A DNA stretch of 32,041 bases from Rusavskia elegans (Eukaryota; Ascomycota; Lecanoromycetes; Teloschistales; Teloschistaceae): the NCBI GenBank assembly GCA_011316305.1, contig SAUG01000142.1:1-32041 (forward strand), given 5' to 3'. Position 1 is the stretch's first letter, and each line of letters begins with the position of its first letter. A program made the position numbers and the translations under genes. Below are positions 1-10,818 of the stretch, piece by piece. The notes under the pieces are model-generated. The model made no database searches and was not told the DNA's origin. It saw only the letters and a program-made list of their open reading frames with translations.

Positions 1-2
1 GT

Positions 3-1295
3 CGTCCCCAAGCAGATCCTACTACAGCAGGTCGTCACAAAGCAGATCGTCCCAAAGCAGATCGTACCAAAGCAGATCCTACTACAGCAGATCCTACTAT
101 AGCAGATCCTACTACAGCAGGTCGTCCTAAAGCAGATCGTACCAAAGCAGATCGTAGTGTCTCCTTTAAGGACAACACCGTCCGCCTTGAGAACGGCGAG
201 GCGTTGACAGCAGATAATCTGTCTCGGCTCGCTACTGGTACAACTGACGCCTCCACGGGTCGACCGCGTCGTAAAGATTTGGAATACGATACCAAGCCGA
301 AGATGACAGCTGATTCCTATATGCAAGAAGTGTGGGAAGCTGCGTCTACAATCCAAACATCGGTCCTTGATGCGAAAACCCAGAAAGCGTTCGCGCGGCT
401 GGGGCTGGGGATCGTCTGGCAAGATCGTACACAACATCTCGTCGAAAGTTACGCAAAACAGGGCAAAGCAGCGGCCGTACGAGAACTGCTTAGAGCGGGT
501 TGCAATCCCGGAACTAGGCAGAAACCGAGGTGGAAGCCTTTGATTGATGCTATCAGAGCTGGCACCCAACGCCATAATAAAGTCGTCAAAATTCTACTGG
601 ACCACGGTGCTGACGTTAATGCGAAACACCCAGCCACTGGCAAAACCTCACTCCATTTTGCTATCGAGAACCCTTTTTTCCCGGGCTACACAAGCATCAT
701 CCGTATCCTGCTCGAGCATGGAGCGGATGCGAACGCTCTGGACAAGAATAAAGACTCTCCACTGCTGCAAATCTTGTATGGCGGCTACAAGGCTCTAGAA
801 AAACACAAGCGCGACGCACTGGCATGCCTGCTGCAGGATCACATTGATGTCGATGTAAATGTAACACCGTTGGGGACGTTAGATATGCCTATTCATCTTG
901 CTGTTCGCCGTCGAGACGCCATTGCAGTTGCCATCCTAATTCATCGAGGGTCTCGGGTCAATGATGCCAACAGCACTGGTCTAACACCTCTGCGGATTGC
1001 AGCGTCTAGCTGGTCGGAAACAAGCCCCGAGGACGATATAGAAGTCTTGAAGTATCTACTTCTCGGCGGTGCCAGTGTCAACGAGGCAACAGGCGATGCT
1101 CAGCATACAGTGTTGGAGATGGCTGCGCGGCAAGGCTGCGTGCAGGCTGTCAACCTTTTGTTAAGTAGCGCAATTGGACCCCAAGTGCCACAAATGTGCC
1201 AGGCAGCGGCCAAGGCTGCGAAGGCGAATAAATCCAAAATGAGTGACGCATCCTACAAGGCAATACAAGGAGCTCTCAAATCAGCCCAGGCTTGA
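3..1295 (+). CDS. Ankyrin-repeat protein, 5' end outside window
   Basis: The frame that ends at the TGA at 1293-1295 is open without a stop back to base 3, so this is the last 430 residues of a larger protein. An ATG at 303 exists, but the open frame upstream includes the in-frame pentapeptide array, so the coding region most likely begins beyond the left edge. The visible order is: pentapeptide repeats (bases 12-161), a hydrophilic linker, then ankyrin repeats from about 480 to 1180. Ankyrin hallmarks include ILLDHGADVNA (about 588-625), ILLEHGADANA (about 705-740), a weaker TPLRIAA copy near 985 and LLLGGASVNEA near 1060. Ankyrin repeats bind proteins. No enzymatic domain is visible in the part present, so the partner and role are unknown. 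Fungi carry many such fast-evolving ankyrin proteins. An AATAAA lies at 1451-1456. Confidence 0.8.
   Translation, partial: RPQADPTTAGRHKADRPKADRTKADPTTADPTIADPTTAGRPKADRTKADRSVSFKDNTVRLENGEALTADNLSRLATGTTDASTGRPRRKDLEYDTKPKMTADSYMQEVWEAASTIQTSVLDAKTQKAFARLGLGIVWQDRTQHLVESYAKQGKAAAVRELLRAGCNPGTRQKPRWKPLIDAIRAGTQRHNKVVKILLDHGADVNAKHPATGKTSLHFAIENPFFPGYTSIIRILLEHGADANALDKNKDSPLLQILYGGYKALEKHKRDALACLLQDHIDVDVNVTPLGTLDMPIHLAVRRRDAIAVAILIHRGSRVNDANSTGLTPLRIAASSWSETSPEDDIEVLKYLLLGGASVNEATGDAQHTVLEMAARQGCVQAVNLLLSSAIGPQVPQMCQAAAKAAKANKSKMSDASYKAIQGALKSAQA
12..161 (+). repeat. 15-bp coding minisatellite, about 10 units
   Basis: Ten consecutive 15-bp units follow the pattern gcaGATCnTnCnAnn. Their period is a multiple of three and they are in frame with the ankyrin ORF. 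They read as pentapeptides ADPTT, AGRHK, ADRPK, ADRTK, ADPTT, ADPTI, ADPTT, AGRPK, ADRTK and ADRSV. Two unit types alternate, the neutral ADPTT type and the basic ADR(T/P)K type. The array probably continues past the left edge, because the bases before it keep part of the pattern. Confidence 0.9.
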
Positions 1296-2814
1296 AATGA
1301 GTGCCTTCCCAAGTCCAGAGATACTGCCTCCTGCTCGATTAAATCATTGTGGAAGAGTACTGAACGGACGAGCGTGACGCTTATCGTTACAGAACCTCTG
1401 ATCCAAATGCACCGATCGGCAGTCCAAGAATTCCGCTTCTATAAAGGTTCAATAAAGCTCAGTATTTCAGTATGGGTACTTCCGAGAGTCCAATACAACA
1501 TAGTGGATCGCCACAAGCCCTCACGCACTCTCGACGTGACCCCAACCCTCGTTCGGCTAGTCCAAACCCTTTTCGGCACATGTCCTTCGATCACAAGCCT
1601 ATACCCATATCTTTCGCAGCCCTCGTGGCAACCGGCTTCCTGCTAACGTCGCCCTTTCAATCCCAAAGCCAAACAAAGCTTCCGCCTCGTAGGTAGAGCT
1701 CTAGTGGTCTGCCGAGAGCATTTGGATTCTGGGCTCAGCGGCACGGCAGAAAAAAAGGCGCTGTGTCAACCGCAAAAGGTCTCGTATATATTTCACATTC
1801 GTTGCCACCAACCATTTGAATCAAGGAATCCACCGAGAAGCACCAATCTTGGACCTTGAACCATCCTGGATACCATACCATGTGGTTGGGTCAATGAAAA
1901 CAACGACACCGGCGGAAGTGGAAGAATACATGTTGCCTCAGGAAACCTCAGACGCCCACGCACTCTACGAAGTATCGGAAGCAGCAATCTACGTCCCTGC
2001 AGGAGGCTTTCAGACCCTTTTCCCTCCCTACCCGCCACTCATCCGATCTGGGAAAAGAGTAGCAGTCCTTGTTTGGATATGTTTGTAGGGAGTAGAAGGA
2101 GATACAGCGGAATTCCACATGTCTGATATTTGGGGATGAAAAGGGGACATATCATAGACGGGAAAGGCGGACAAGACTGGATTGTGTTGTAAGAAGATTT
2201 GGTGTTGCGATCGCAGTATGATAGCATCAATGGGAGTGAGTGGCTGGAAAGTTGTAGAAGTAGGAGTAGGAAAGTCTGTACCTTCACACCACCCTTATCG
2301 GAGTCATCTTGCGTTGATAGACGTTTTTAATCTATCCGCCGAAATTAGATTCCAGATCTTGCATACTATCTAGCCGCTATTTGAGCTTCCTGGATAGACT
2401 AGATCCCTGGACCTAATTTCCTCATACATGATCCTTCTGCCCCTTCGATCTGGATATATTTTCCAAACGCCACCAACGCTCTGGATTTATTGTGTAATAA
2501 ATCGCCCTATGGATTCTTGTTTCAACTCGCGGAGGTGGAACGATCCGTCTGGATTTTCATATGGCAGTGTATTGGTATCACCAAACAACAAGCCTATCAC
2601 TGCACCCGACGAATCCTGACCGAGGAATCCCTTCACACGACCGAGAGCTTGCGTCGAGGCACCTTGTCGCTGTTGCGACCCGAAATAAGGAGTCCGTCAG
2701 CACGAGGTAGGTGCACCTGCTTGAGCCGGCTTGGGAGGAAAAGATGCCTCGAACAAAGAAGTAGGACGACTTCCTTTGACGGCCGCAGTGTCGTCGGCAA
2801 ATACTCACAAGGAA
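1296..2814. other. Intergenic stretch, no convincing gene
   Basis: The region lies between the ankyrin stop and the end of the Pfs2 gene. It should hold the 3' UTRs of both. A short + frame from about 1893 to 2088 (65 codons from ATG, starting MKTTTPAEVEEYM) follows a TATATATTT tract near 1785-1793. It has no recognisable domain and could be chance or a remnant. I see no tRNA, transposon ends or repeats. Confidence 0.5.
1451..1456 (+). terminator. Candidate polyadenylation signal
   Basis: An AATAAA hexamer lies 156 nt after the ankyrin stop codon, on the sense strand. The position fits a fungal 3' UTR, although fungi often use degenerate signals. Confidence 0.35.
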
Positions 2815-4841
2815 CTATCGCACAGGTCGATATTTCCCCTTCTGCTGCTCCATCTTCAGACTTTCCTGTTGACTGGGAAGCGGGCCCCTCCGCCTGATGC
2901 TGCCGCCGCCTCCTCCTCCAGGATTATCATTCAGTCCCGGCAGGCCGCCTGGACTGGCTTCCTGCGAGGGCGGAGGAGGTATTGGAATAGGTGGTGGGAA
3001 CAATCCGGGCGGGAACTTGGAGAAGTCGAAATTTGGTGGAAGAGGCGGTGGAGGTGGGAAACCCTGACCGTGCATACCGGGCGGTGGGGGCGGAGGTAGC
3101 TTTCCACTGGCCAGCAGCTCTGCGAATTTGGCTGGGTCCATTCCTGGTATGCCGCCGGGTGGTGGTATTATTGGTGGTGGAGGTAGATTGTTTGGTGCAG
3201 GTAATCCATTTCTAATTTGAGGACTACTGCTGTCATTGCCGACATTTGCACTTGGTAGGGTGAGACCTGGGAGACCGGGTAAGGTGGTTTGATTCCTTGA
3301 CGGCATTGTCTGATCGACGAGCCCGTCGGCTTCATCTTCTATTTCCATTTCCTCTTCTTCGCGCATCGAGCGCTTCCCGTTGCGTTTATCCCAGGTACCT
3401 AGCATCTCGGCCGCTTCTCCGCCAATGTGCCATCGATCGTTGAAGCAGTCGGTTTCGCCAGGTCGAGCCCGCGTCCAAAACCGGGTGACACGGTCATTGG
3501 ATCCCGAGGCCAGGATATGTCCCAGAGGATGCCAGTCGAGTGACCAGACTGGCATGTCGTGAGCGTGCTGGACGCGGTGAGCTGGGTATATTGTTTGCGC
3601 AGGAGCATTCTTCGGATCGGCGCTGTCGTAGGGAGGGATCGAAGTGGCAGTGTTTGCGGGCGAATTTGGCTCATTCAACAGATAATGGAATATACTGCCG
3701 TCGTTGCCGCCCGTGCTGAGAAGACATGTATGGAAAGGATGCCAGGTCAAGGTCGAGACCTCTTTCTCGTGGCCTCGGAGAAGGCAGATATCTCGCATCA
3801 TGCGCAGGTCGAACACACGAGCAACCTGATCTCGTCCGCACGTTGCTAGTAATTGACCGCGAGAGGGTTCAAATAGGGTTTTGGTGAGCGTATTCTTATG
3901 TCCGTGCAAGGTGGTCAGACAGCGACCGGTTCTTGGATCCCACAATTTGACTTGATGGTCCTTTGAACCTGACACCAGCAACCCCTTGGTGGGATGCCAG
4001 TCTACTGTTTTGGCATCCCATTGGTGGCCGGTGAGAGTGGATTCTTCTACGCCCCCCGAGAAATCAAATATCTTGAGCGTGGCATCATCACTAGCGGTCA
4101 CGAACTTGGCATCATTCGGTGAGAAGGAGATACCTCGTATAGGATCAGTATGGGCTTGTATTGCCTTGACATTGTTGAAATTTGGTTGCCAGTACTTAAT
4201 AACGCCATCATTACAAGCAGACAGAAGCCAATCCTCGTTGTGCGAATACGTTGCGGATCTTATTGCGACATCATGGGCCTGGTTGAGTAGATATGAGTAT
4301 CCTCCATTCCAATATCGATGTCCCGACGTACCTGCATAATCGTCTCAAAGTTGAAAGCCGTGCCATTCCAAAGAGTGAACTCGCCGCTGTAGGATCCGGT
4401 GAGAAGCCTTCGACCCTCTGGTGTCCACCTGACCACGTTGACCGCGTGGCGTGCTTTGTTCAGAGATGAATGGAGGTGCTTCGCAGGGATGGCATTTGCG
4501 GGATTGTGTGGTTTTGCTGTTGGCGGCATCATCTGATATTCGATTCAGTCCCCAGCAAATCTTGTGGTCGAGGCACGAGGTGGTTTGGACCTACCTGGGC
4601 GATGTAGCTTGGACTCGGTCTCTCCAATTCGACCTTGGGCGCTCCTTTGTAACGGGGTTGTCGGTTTCGCATCCAATGGACCATTGACGAGCCATAATCG
4701 GTGACAGCTCCTGGACTGAATTCAGCGACTTCGAATAATTAATCTCTCCTTTCCATACAGACTTTTGCTGGTTTTCCTTTGGTAAGCTCCATCATGGAAT
4801 CCTGTGCCATAGTTCTGCTGATCCCAATTATGGCGTTCCAT
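2815..4841 (-). CDS. PFS2: Pfs2/WDR33-type WD40 polyadenylation factor
   Basis: This is a WD40 scaffold of the cleavage and polyadenylation factor, acting in the nucleus in AAUAAA recognition and mRNA 3'-end processing. The proposed join is exons 4841-4759, 4715-4595, 4532-4332 and 4278-2815, which gives 622 residues. All phases match: GTATGG, GTAGGT and GTACGT donors, with acceptors TTCAG, ATCAG and ACCAG. Exon 2 carries the family hallmark [19 protein letters not shown] and exon 3 the hallmark [15 protein letters not shown] repeats follow, with [28 protein letters not shown] and [14 protein letters not shown]. After the propeller come an acidic segment and a proline-rich tail (about 2900-3190). 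The C-terminus [20 protein letters not shown] fits filamentous-fungal Pfs2. The start at 4841 is the first ATG of exon 1 in the joined frame. It is divergent from the acyltransferase gene. Confidence 0.92.
2900..3190 (-). other. Proline/glycine-rich tail of Pfs2
   Basis: This segment encodes runs such as [30 protein letters not shown] and IPIPPPPS, then a hexaglycine. The + strand is strongly G-rich here. Polyproline tails after the propeller are common in WDR33/Pfs2 proteins and are expected to bind SH3, WW or EVH-type partners or to be disordered. Confidence 0.8.
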
Positions 4842-5299
4842 AGCTGTTGGTTCACCAGTCGCGTACGTACTCGAAGACTCACATTATTCTCTGTAGCGCG
4901 GCATGGAAGGGTTGGTATTCTCGCAGCTGGAGCTGCCCTCGAGTGTTAAGGTTGATGGTCAGGTCGAGACGAGGTCAGTGATCTACAGGGCTAAATTAAG
5001 CTCAAAGTCGGCTAAATGACGTGCATTAGCTCGATTAGCCGCGCATGAGCTTCGTCATTGGTAGCAACGGTTTCCCAAACAACGTTCTTTCTTTGACATT
5101 CGAGGCGACGGTAGTTTAACGATTCTGTTCTTCTAACGCGACGTTTTTCTGAAGTTGCATCTGTTTGCGCTGTGGAGTCCAATCACGTCAGTAGGCAATC
5201 TGTCATGGAGATCCCCCCCTGCCATATTCTCTCTTCTCTTAATATCCGTCATTTCCAGCCTTTCCTCAACATGGTCGCGTGACGATCTCTACGACGACA
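4842..5299. promoter_or_regulatory. Bidirectional promoter, PFS2 / acyltransferase
   Basis: This 458-bp spacer separates two divergent starts. It contains a CCAAT box at 5179-5183 followed directly by CACGTCA (to 5190), and TGACGTG at 5017-5023. Both TGACGTG/CACGTCA elements are bZIP (ATF/CREB-like) half-sites. A CT-rich stretch before the acyltransferase ATG (about 5220-5270) is typical of fungal promoters and 5' UTRs. No gene is seen inside. Confidence 0.5.
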
Positions 5300-6909
5300 A
5301 TGGCAGATCTCACGGCTCTGCAATCCATCAGAGGATTGAAGAATGACACGGCAGGACCTTCAGCTACTACCACGAAGAACCTTCCCAACGAAAAGGCTTC
5401 CGCAAAGGGCAAGACTCAACCCAAGTACACGCATGTGGCTGCAGTCCATCCAAGACAACGCACCTCGTGCCTCAGTCATGATTCGGAGCAGTCCCCAAGT
5501 TTCCTGGGTTTCCGGAATCTCATGGTCATCGTTCTCGGTCGGTAGCCTCAGCACGTCTCAGGTCAGTACGGAAGTCGCTAATACGGAGCCATAGTCGTGA
5601 TGAACCTCCGCCTGGTTGTTGAGAACTTCATGAAGGTACAATAAATGCAATTGTGTGTGTTGCGCGTTGAATACCGGTTGACCGTCGGTAGTATGGCGTT
5701 CTGATTTGCATTCGCTGCCACGACTACCGCCGCATCGATGTCCTCCTGAGCACCGTGCTTTATGCCCTTGTTCCTTGTCATCTTTTTGTCGCCTACATCA
5801 TCGAATTAGGTGCCGCTCAGCATGCCAAAGGCGCTCTCGGCCGTCTCAAACGATCCGACTACCACCCGAACGATGACCTTTTCCAGGAATCCCGCTCCTT
5901 CCAAGCGACGTGGTCGACGATAGCCTGGGCTCACGGCATCAACGCCACCTTCTGCCTTCTCGTAACCACGTACGTCGTCTACTATCACATTCATCATCCT
6001 TTGATCGGCTCTATCTGCCAAGTCCACGCCATCGTCGTCTGGCTTAAGATTTGCTCCTACGCCTTTACCAACCGTGACCTTCGCCATGCTTATCTAAACC
6101 CATCATCCGCTATCGCTTTACCAGAACTCTACTCCCAATGTCCATATCCTCGTAATGTTACCATCAGCAATCTGGCCTACTTCTGGTGGGCTCCGACCCT
6201 CGTCTACCAGCCCGTCTACCCTCGCAGCCCTTCCATCCGCTGGTTATTCGTCGCCAAGCGCCTGGCAGAATGCTTCGCTCTAAGCATGTTCATCTGGCTC
6301 GCCAGCGCCCAATACGCCGCTCCTGTCCTCCGCAACTCATTGGATAAAATCAAAACCCTGGATGTCGCATCCATCATCGAGCGTCTAATGAAGCTCTCCA
6401 CCATCTCCCTCATCATCTGGCTAGCGGGCTTCTTCGCAATCTTCCAATCCGCCCTCAACGCATTGGCGGAAGTCATGCATTTCGGCGACCGCGAATTCTA
6501 CACCGATTGGTGGAACAGTCCTTCGGTGGGCAATTACTGGCGCACGTGGAACAAACCCGTTTACCATTTCATGCGCCGACACATCTACTCGCCTCTCGTG
6601 GGCCGTGGCTATAGCAGCGGTTTCGCCAGTACCATGGTCTTCGTCTTCTCCGGCCTTTTGCACGAATTGTTGGTGGGGATACCGACGCATAATATCATCG
6701 GCGTGGCGTTCATAGGTATGATAGTCCAATTACCGATGATCCACCTGACGGCGCCGTTGGAGAAGATGCAGGGAATTAATGGGAGGGTGACTGGGAATTG
6801 TATTTTTTGGATTAGCTTCTGTCTTGTAGGGCAGCCGTTGGCGGCGTTGATGTACTTCTTTGCCTGGCAGGCTAAATATGGGAGTGTAAGTCGGCTGGAG
6901 AAAGGCTGA
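5300..6909 (+). CDS. Diacylglycerol O-acyltransferase, DGAT1-type MBOAT
   Basis: This is a multi-pass ER acyltransferase of the MBOAT family, expected to transfer fatty acyl from acyl-CoA to diacylglycerol to make triacylglycerol. The proposed join is 5300-5537, 5595-5635 and 5692-6909 (498 residues). Introns are 57 and 56 nt. The joined frame reads RNLMVIVLVVMNLRLVVENF across the first junction, the DGAT1/ACAT membrane start. Hallmarks are FYTDWWN (residues 362-368) and the membrane-embedded GLLHELLVGIP, whose His417 aligns with the catalytic histidine. FGDREFY and the short HRHIY-like loop favour DGAT1 over sterol acyltransferase Are1/Are2. The ATG at 5300 is chosen because the upstream ATG at 5271 runs into a stop at once. 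The C-terminus is uncertain: a GTAAGT at 6886 could start a 59-nt intron ending at 6944, giving a 492-residue form ending at 6950. Confidence 0.88.
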
Positions 6910-7008
6910 TGCTGGTGAGGTGACGACGGCTATGGGATGCTCAGATCTAAGTACATATAATGATACAAACGGTTGCACGTATTTCAGGAGAACTCAGGTT
7001 GGCTGAGA

Positions 7009-7014
7009 AATAAA
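7009..7014 (+). terminator. Candidate polyadenylation signal of the acyltransferase gene
   Basis: An AATAAA lies about 100 nt after the stop at 6909 (about 60 nt after the alternative stop at 6950), on the sense strand. Confidence 0.35.
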
Positions 7015-7860
7015 CTTCACCCGCCAAAGAGTGAGGGAATTTGTACGGATGACATATACGCACACATGCGACTGGTGATTGATATCATGCTTACAATGCT
7101 CCACGACTGCTTAGGGCACACTCTGTGTATGCTCAATGTTATGCCCCGTACAACCCATATTTAGCATCCCAAAGAACAACACAAGTGCAGCTCAAAGAAC
7201 TACCAAACCCCTAGGCAGCCGCCAAAGTCAGCCCTCCCGCTTCCCCATTCCAAACCTCAAGTGATCACTTACCCACGCAGCTTAAGAAAACGTCGTTCTC
7301 AACTAGAATCTCAAAGACCCCTGACATCACATCAATGCCTCTTGTTTATAGATACAAAAGATCCCGTCCGAACAGGCTCAACTTGTTTCCTTCTCTTTCG
7401 TTTTTGAACCCCTCAGAGACTTATTGACATCTACAGCTCATGGGTTAGGGACCTCTTGAGTTGGTTTTGGTCCAAGGGGATGCCTCTGTGTTTGGTTGAG
7501 GAGCCTAGCATTCCTGGGAGGCCATTTAAATGTTCTTAAAAGTGGCAGTGGTCAATTTTGGCTCGACACGCTGGACACGACCGCAAGCAGCCCGTCAGAT
7601 AGATGGGTCAAAGAGACGCAATGGAAAGGTCCGGAATGTTGATATCCATGGAATTGACTCCTCGAAATCAAAGATCGATAAGTCGAACAGTAACGGCTGT
7701 ATACAGTGAGTATGCACCGCGCGCTCAGCTATGTTCTTTCCATTAATCCTTCGTGTTAGTAGGTTGATTGCATGAACACGAAACACCAGTCAGCTGTGTG
7801 ATTGGCTTGCGGCTATTGTACAACATATCGATACAACGGCCGGCTCGGCAGCCGATAGTT
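7015..7860. other. Spacer between convergent genes
   Basis: The stretch holds the 3' flanks of the acyltransferase (+) and SIN1 (-) genes. Only short frames without domains are seen. I find no tRNA-like T-loop, transposon ends or tandem repeats. Confidence 0.5.
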
Positions 7861-10500
7861 TCAGCCAAAGTCTGGGACTTCGTTATGGCGGTATGGCTCC
7901 ATGCCTCTGGTGGTCTCTTCTACAATCTCCGCCGCTTCAGCTGCTGTTTGTGCAATCCAGTCATATCTTTTCTGAGCCGTGTCTCTGAAAATAACGACCT
8001 ATGCACGTGTATCAGCTGACAACACACTTGATAAAATCGCTAGGTGAGCAAAACTCCACTGACCTTGAATTGTTTCGCATGCCTTGAATTTTGCTTGCAG
8101 CCCACAATCTCACTGAACGGTATCCTCCGCGTCTTTTCCGCACTCATCGTTCTCGCCGACTCTGCAGGTATGGCATGCATATACTCTTCATCCAATATGA
8201 GACTATACTGATGGTGCGAAGTAAAAGACATGGGCTGTTTGCGAAAGACCGTGTATTTTTTGTACCTGCTATTGCTTCCGGGCAAGTCCGCTTTCTGAGC
8301 AAGCGGATGCAGCATCGGCGCCGTTCGCTTTCCTCGCTTCGGGGACCCGGTGTTCAAGAAAAGGGGTGCGTTGGGAGAACTGCTGCCTGGAGAGCCGAAT
8401 AAGCCTACAGCTCCTTCGTTGACGAAACGGCGTCTCTCAAGGTCAAGATCTGTGTGGGTGCCTATGGACTCGACTGTTCGATCCAGATAGCAGACTATCC
8501 TAGTTCCAGTGACTCTGAAATGATGGTACGCTTTGTCAAGCTTCCACTTTTTGCATATGATGTCGAGAACTTCGGCGAGGTATGTATCGGTCGTTACCTC
8601 GATGGACGTGGTTTGGAAATCAGCTTCGAGGCTGCGGAAATGGATACGCAGCATCTTTGGAGGACCCATACGGGGAGTGGAGTGCTGCGTCGCAAGTACT
8701 GGCCTGTCCAACGCGGCAGCGGTGAGTTTCCTGACTGCTGCTGGGGGCTCAGGAACGACGGTAAGGGCATCTTTCTGCTCATCGCTGGGCCGTTTTGGAG
8801 CTGGATCTTCACTTACTGCTTGTTCTTGAGCAGCAGCAAATTGAGAATCATATTTGGGTGTTAGCCTTTTATTTTCCTTGACTTCCGATTCTGTGGCTTC
8901 GACCAACGCGAAGGAATCAAAGGGTTTCTCTCTTGATCTACCACGCGGTCCCCGATTGTTGTTTGACGTGAAATCAGATATAGGCCTAGTCCTCATTAAC
9001 GCCGGAAAGTCATAGTCCACCTCACCATCTTCAATCATTCTCAAAGCCCAACGGTTAACGTTGAGTTGCACGGGAGCTATGACGGGCTTGAACTTCTCTT
9101 CCATGTATCGCCACAGGGCTAGACCAATGGCATCAGCGACCGTCACTTGCGGATTGTCACCTGAATCGCTGTCTTGCAAGGTCCTCTGCAAAGGCATTTC
9201 GATTGATTTATCTGATGACTCCGAGAATGGAGCATATATCCGGATATTGAGGGGATTCGGAATGCCCTTGCCCGACAAGCGTGCGAAATTCTCGATCGGA
9301 TTTTTTGGTGTGGATTTCTGAGCTTTGATTGCCTGGCCCAGAATACTACGCGGGACAACTGTGCTAATCGGCCGTTTGGGAATAGGAACCTGGAGCATAG
9401 CATTCGGAGGAGGCTTCAATTTCTTCGGAGACTCTCGCTCAATATCGATAGGCGGTCGACCGCTTGTCGCTGATCCAGCAAGCGGATTGAGATCATCCAG
9501 TAACGAACCTGAGTCAGCAGCATTGAGGAATCCCGACGAGAGACTGCTGACGCCGGACCCTTCCCCAGAATCCTCATCAATGCTGCGCATGTTTCGGCGC
9601 TCATCCTCCTTGTGCTTTTCGGAGAGAAGAGTGGCAGCTTTCGCGGCTCTCGTCGGATTGAGCTGTCGGCGCTTGAACACTGAGGTATCTAATTCATTCT
9701 CAGAAGACATGTCGCTGCTTGTTGCCGTGTCGCGTCTAGCTCTTTGCTTGATCGCTTCTACCGCGCCCAAGGATCCTCTACGTAGCCTACCAGCACCAGA
9801 TGGTCGCGAGGGAGAAGTCACGAGTACTTCGAAGCCATCTTTCGATGCAGAGCTTCGGATGGGAGACGATCCTGCCCGGTGCCTTACCGGCATCTTTGCG
9901 AATTTGATCTGCTGTGCGGCTCTGACTTGATAAGTGCGAAGCTAGGAAAGCCTGAATTGAGCCCGACCTACCGAGATTCATCGGCTTCCTCATCACTCTC
10001 ATCGCTAAGATCGCTGCTATCCTCCTCTTCATGCTGCTCTCGACGTCGTCTCCTTCGCAGATTTGGACCAGGTCCTACGGTGTTAGTATTGCCGTGTCCA
10101 GTGACCATTCCACCTTCCTCTTCTTCATCATCAAAACTCGTTGGAGGGAGGCCCGCAGAGCGTGGCGGAGCTGTGAAGTAATCTGATGTAATAGTGGTTG
10201 GGATTGGTGGAGAATACGTTCTTTTGACGTCTGCATTGTTTGCAGACCATCCAGCCGCGCGAAAGCTTGGATCATTAAGTATGGAAGAGTCGACAGTAAT
10301 GAGACGTTCTCCGACACCATCCTTGATATGCGTCAAATAAGATGTACGCAGCTGCCAAACTAGGAAACTACGTGGCCAATTATCAGAGCGACCCGAATTA
10401 TCAGACTTCAGAGTCACATGTGCATGTTCAATGACCCATTTGATACCATGAGTAATTCCTAGGAAAGGCGGACTCACTCCTCGTTCTGTAGTAAAGCCAT
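7861..10500 (-). CDS. TORC2 subunit Sin1/Avo1
   Basis: Sin1/Avo1 is the substrate-recruiting subunit of TOR complex 2, acting at the plasma membrane toward AGC kinases (Ypk/Gad8/Akt type). The proposed join is 10500-10478, 10367-9972, 9921-8064 and 7998-7861, giving 804 residues with consistent phases. Exon 1 has only 23 coding bases (MALLQNE plus two bases). Exon 2 begins with QLRTSYLTHIKDGVGERLI, the conserved N-terminus, and ends in a basic run followed by an acidic run. The conserved AAQQIKFAKMPVRHRAGSSP spans the exon 3 start. The CRIM domain lies at about residues 345-460 (WRYMEEKFKP, DYDFPAL). A Ras-binding-like domain lies at about 565-645 and a PH domain from about 695. The last exon completes the PH helix (AAEAAEIVEE) and ends PYRHNEVPDFG. 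It is divergent from the PRCC gene. Confidence 0.92.
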
Positions 10501-10818
10501 CTTGAGCCGTTGGTCGTCACACTTCTGTCACTTGAGTTCCTACATCCTGCCACATTCTCATACGCCCTCCACAGTCTGTTAACTGCCTGAGGGGCATATA
10601 ATGTGTATAAATCCGTCTCAATACATCTACGAGCGGATTGAAAGCCTTCTTCGATAACGATGATCCTGGTCGAGAACATTGGGCGCCGGCTAATAGTGCT
10701 GCCCGCGTCTGAGGCGTCTGGCGGCTTCCGTAGCGTCTGCTTTCATTGGCCCATGACAACGATCGACCTCCAGTCTCTTCATGTCATACAGCTTCGGTCT
10801 TACGGAAAGAATCTGACG
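10501..10818. promoter_or_regulatory. Bidirectional promoter, SIN1 / PRCC gene
   Basis: This 318-bp spacer separates two divergent ATGs (10500 minus, 10819 plus). An inverted CCAAT box (ATTGG) lies at 10745-10749, about 70 bp before the PRCC start. The + frame stays open back to 10660 with an in-frame ATG there, so a 53-residue longer N-terminus cannot be excluded. The acidic MVLVEYSESEDSE start is the better match to the PRCC family. Confidence 0.5.

Noticed and set aside
12..161. CRISPR-like short repeats at the left edge
   Set aside because: Units are directly adjacent, 15 bp long, with no spacers, and in frame with a protein; the host is a fungus.
35..295. Minus-strand 86-codon frame across the repeat
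   Set aside because: It is a by-product of the 15-bp period; the plus frame continues into an ankyrin domain and explains the region.
5279..5299. Acyltransferase start at 5279
   Set aside because: This is a GTG; the first proper ATG in frame is at 5300.
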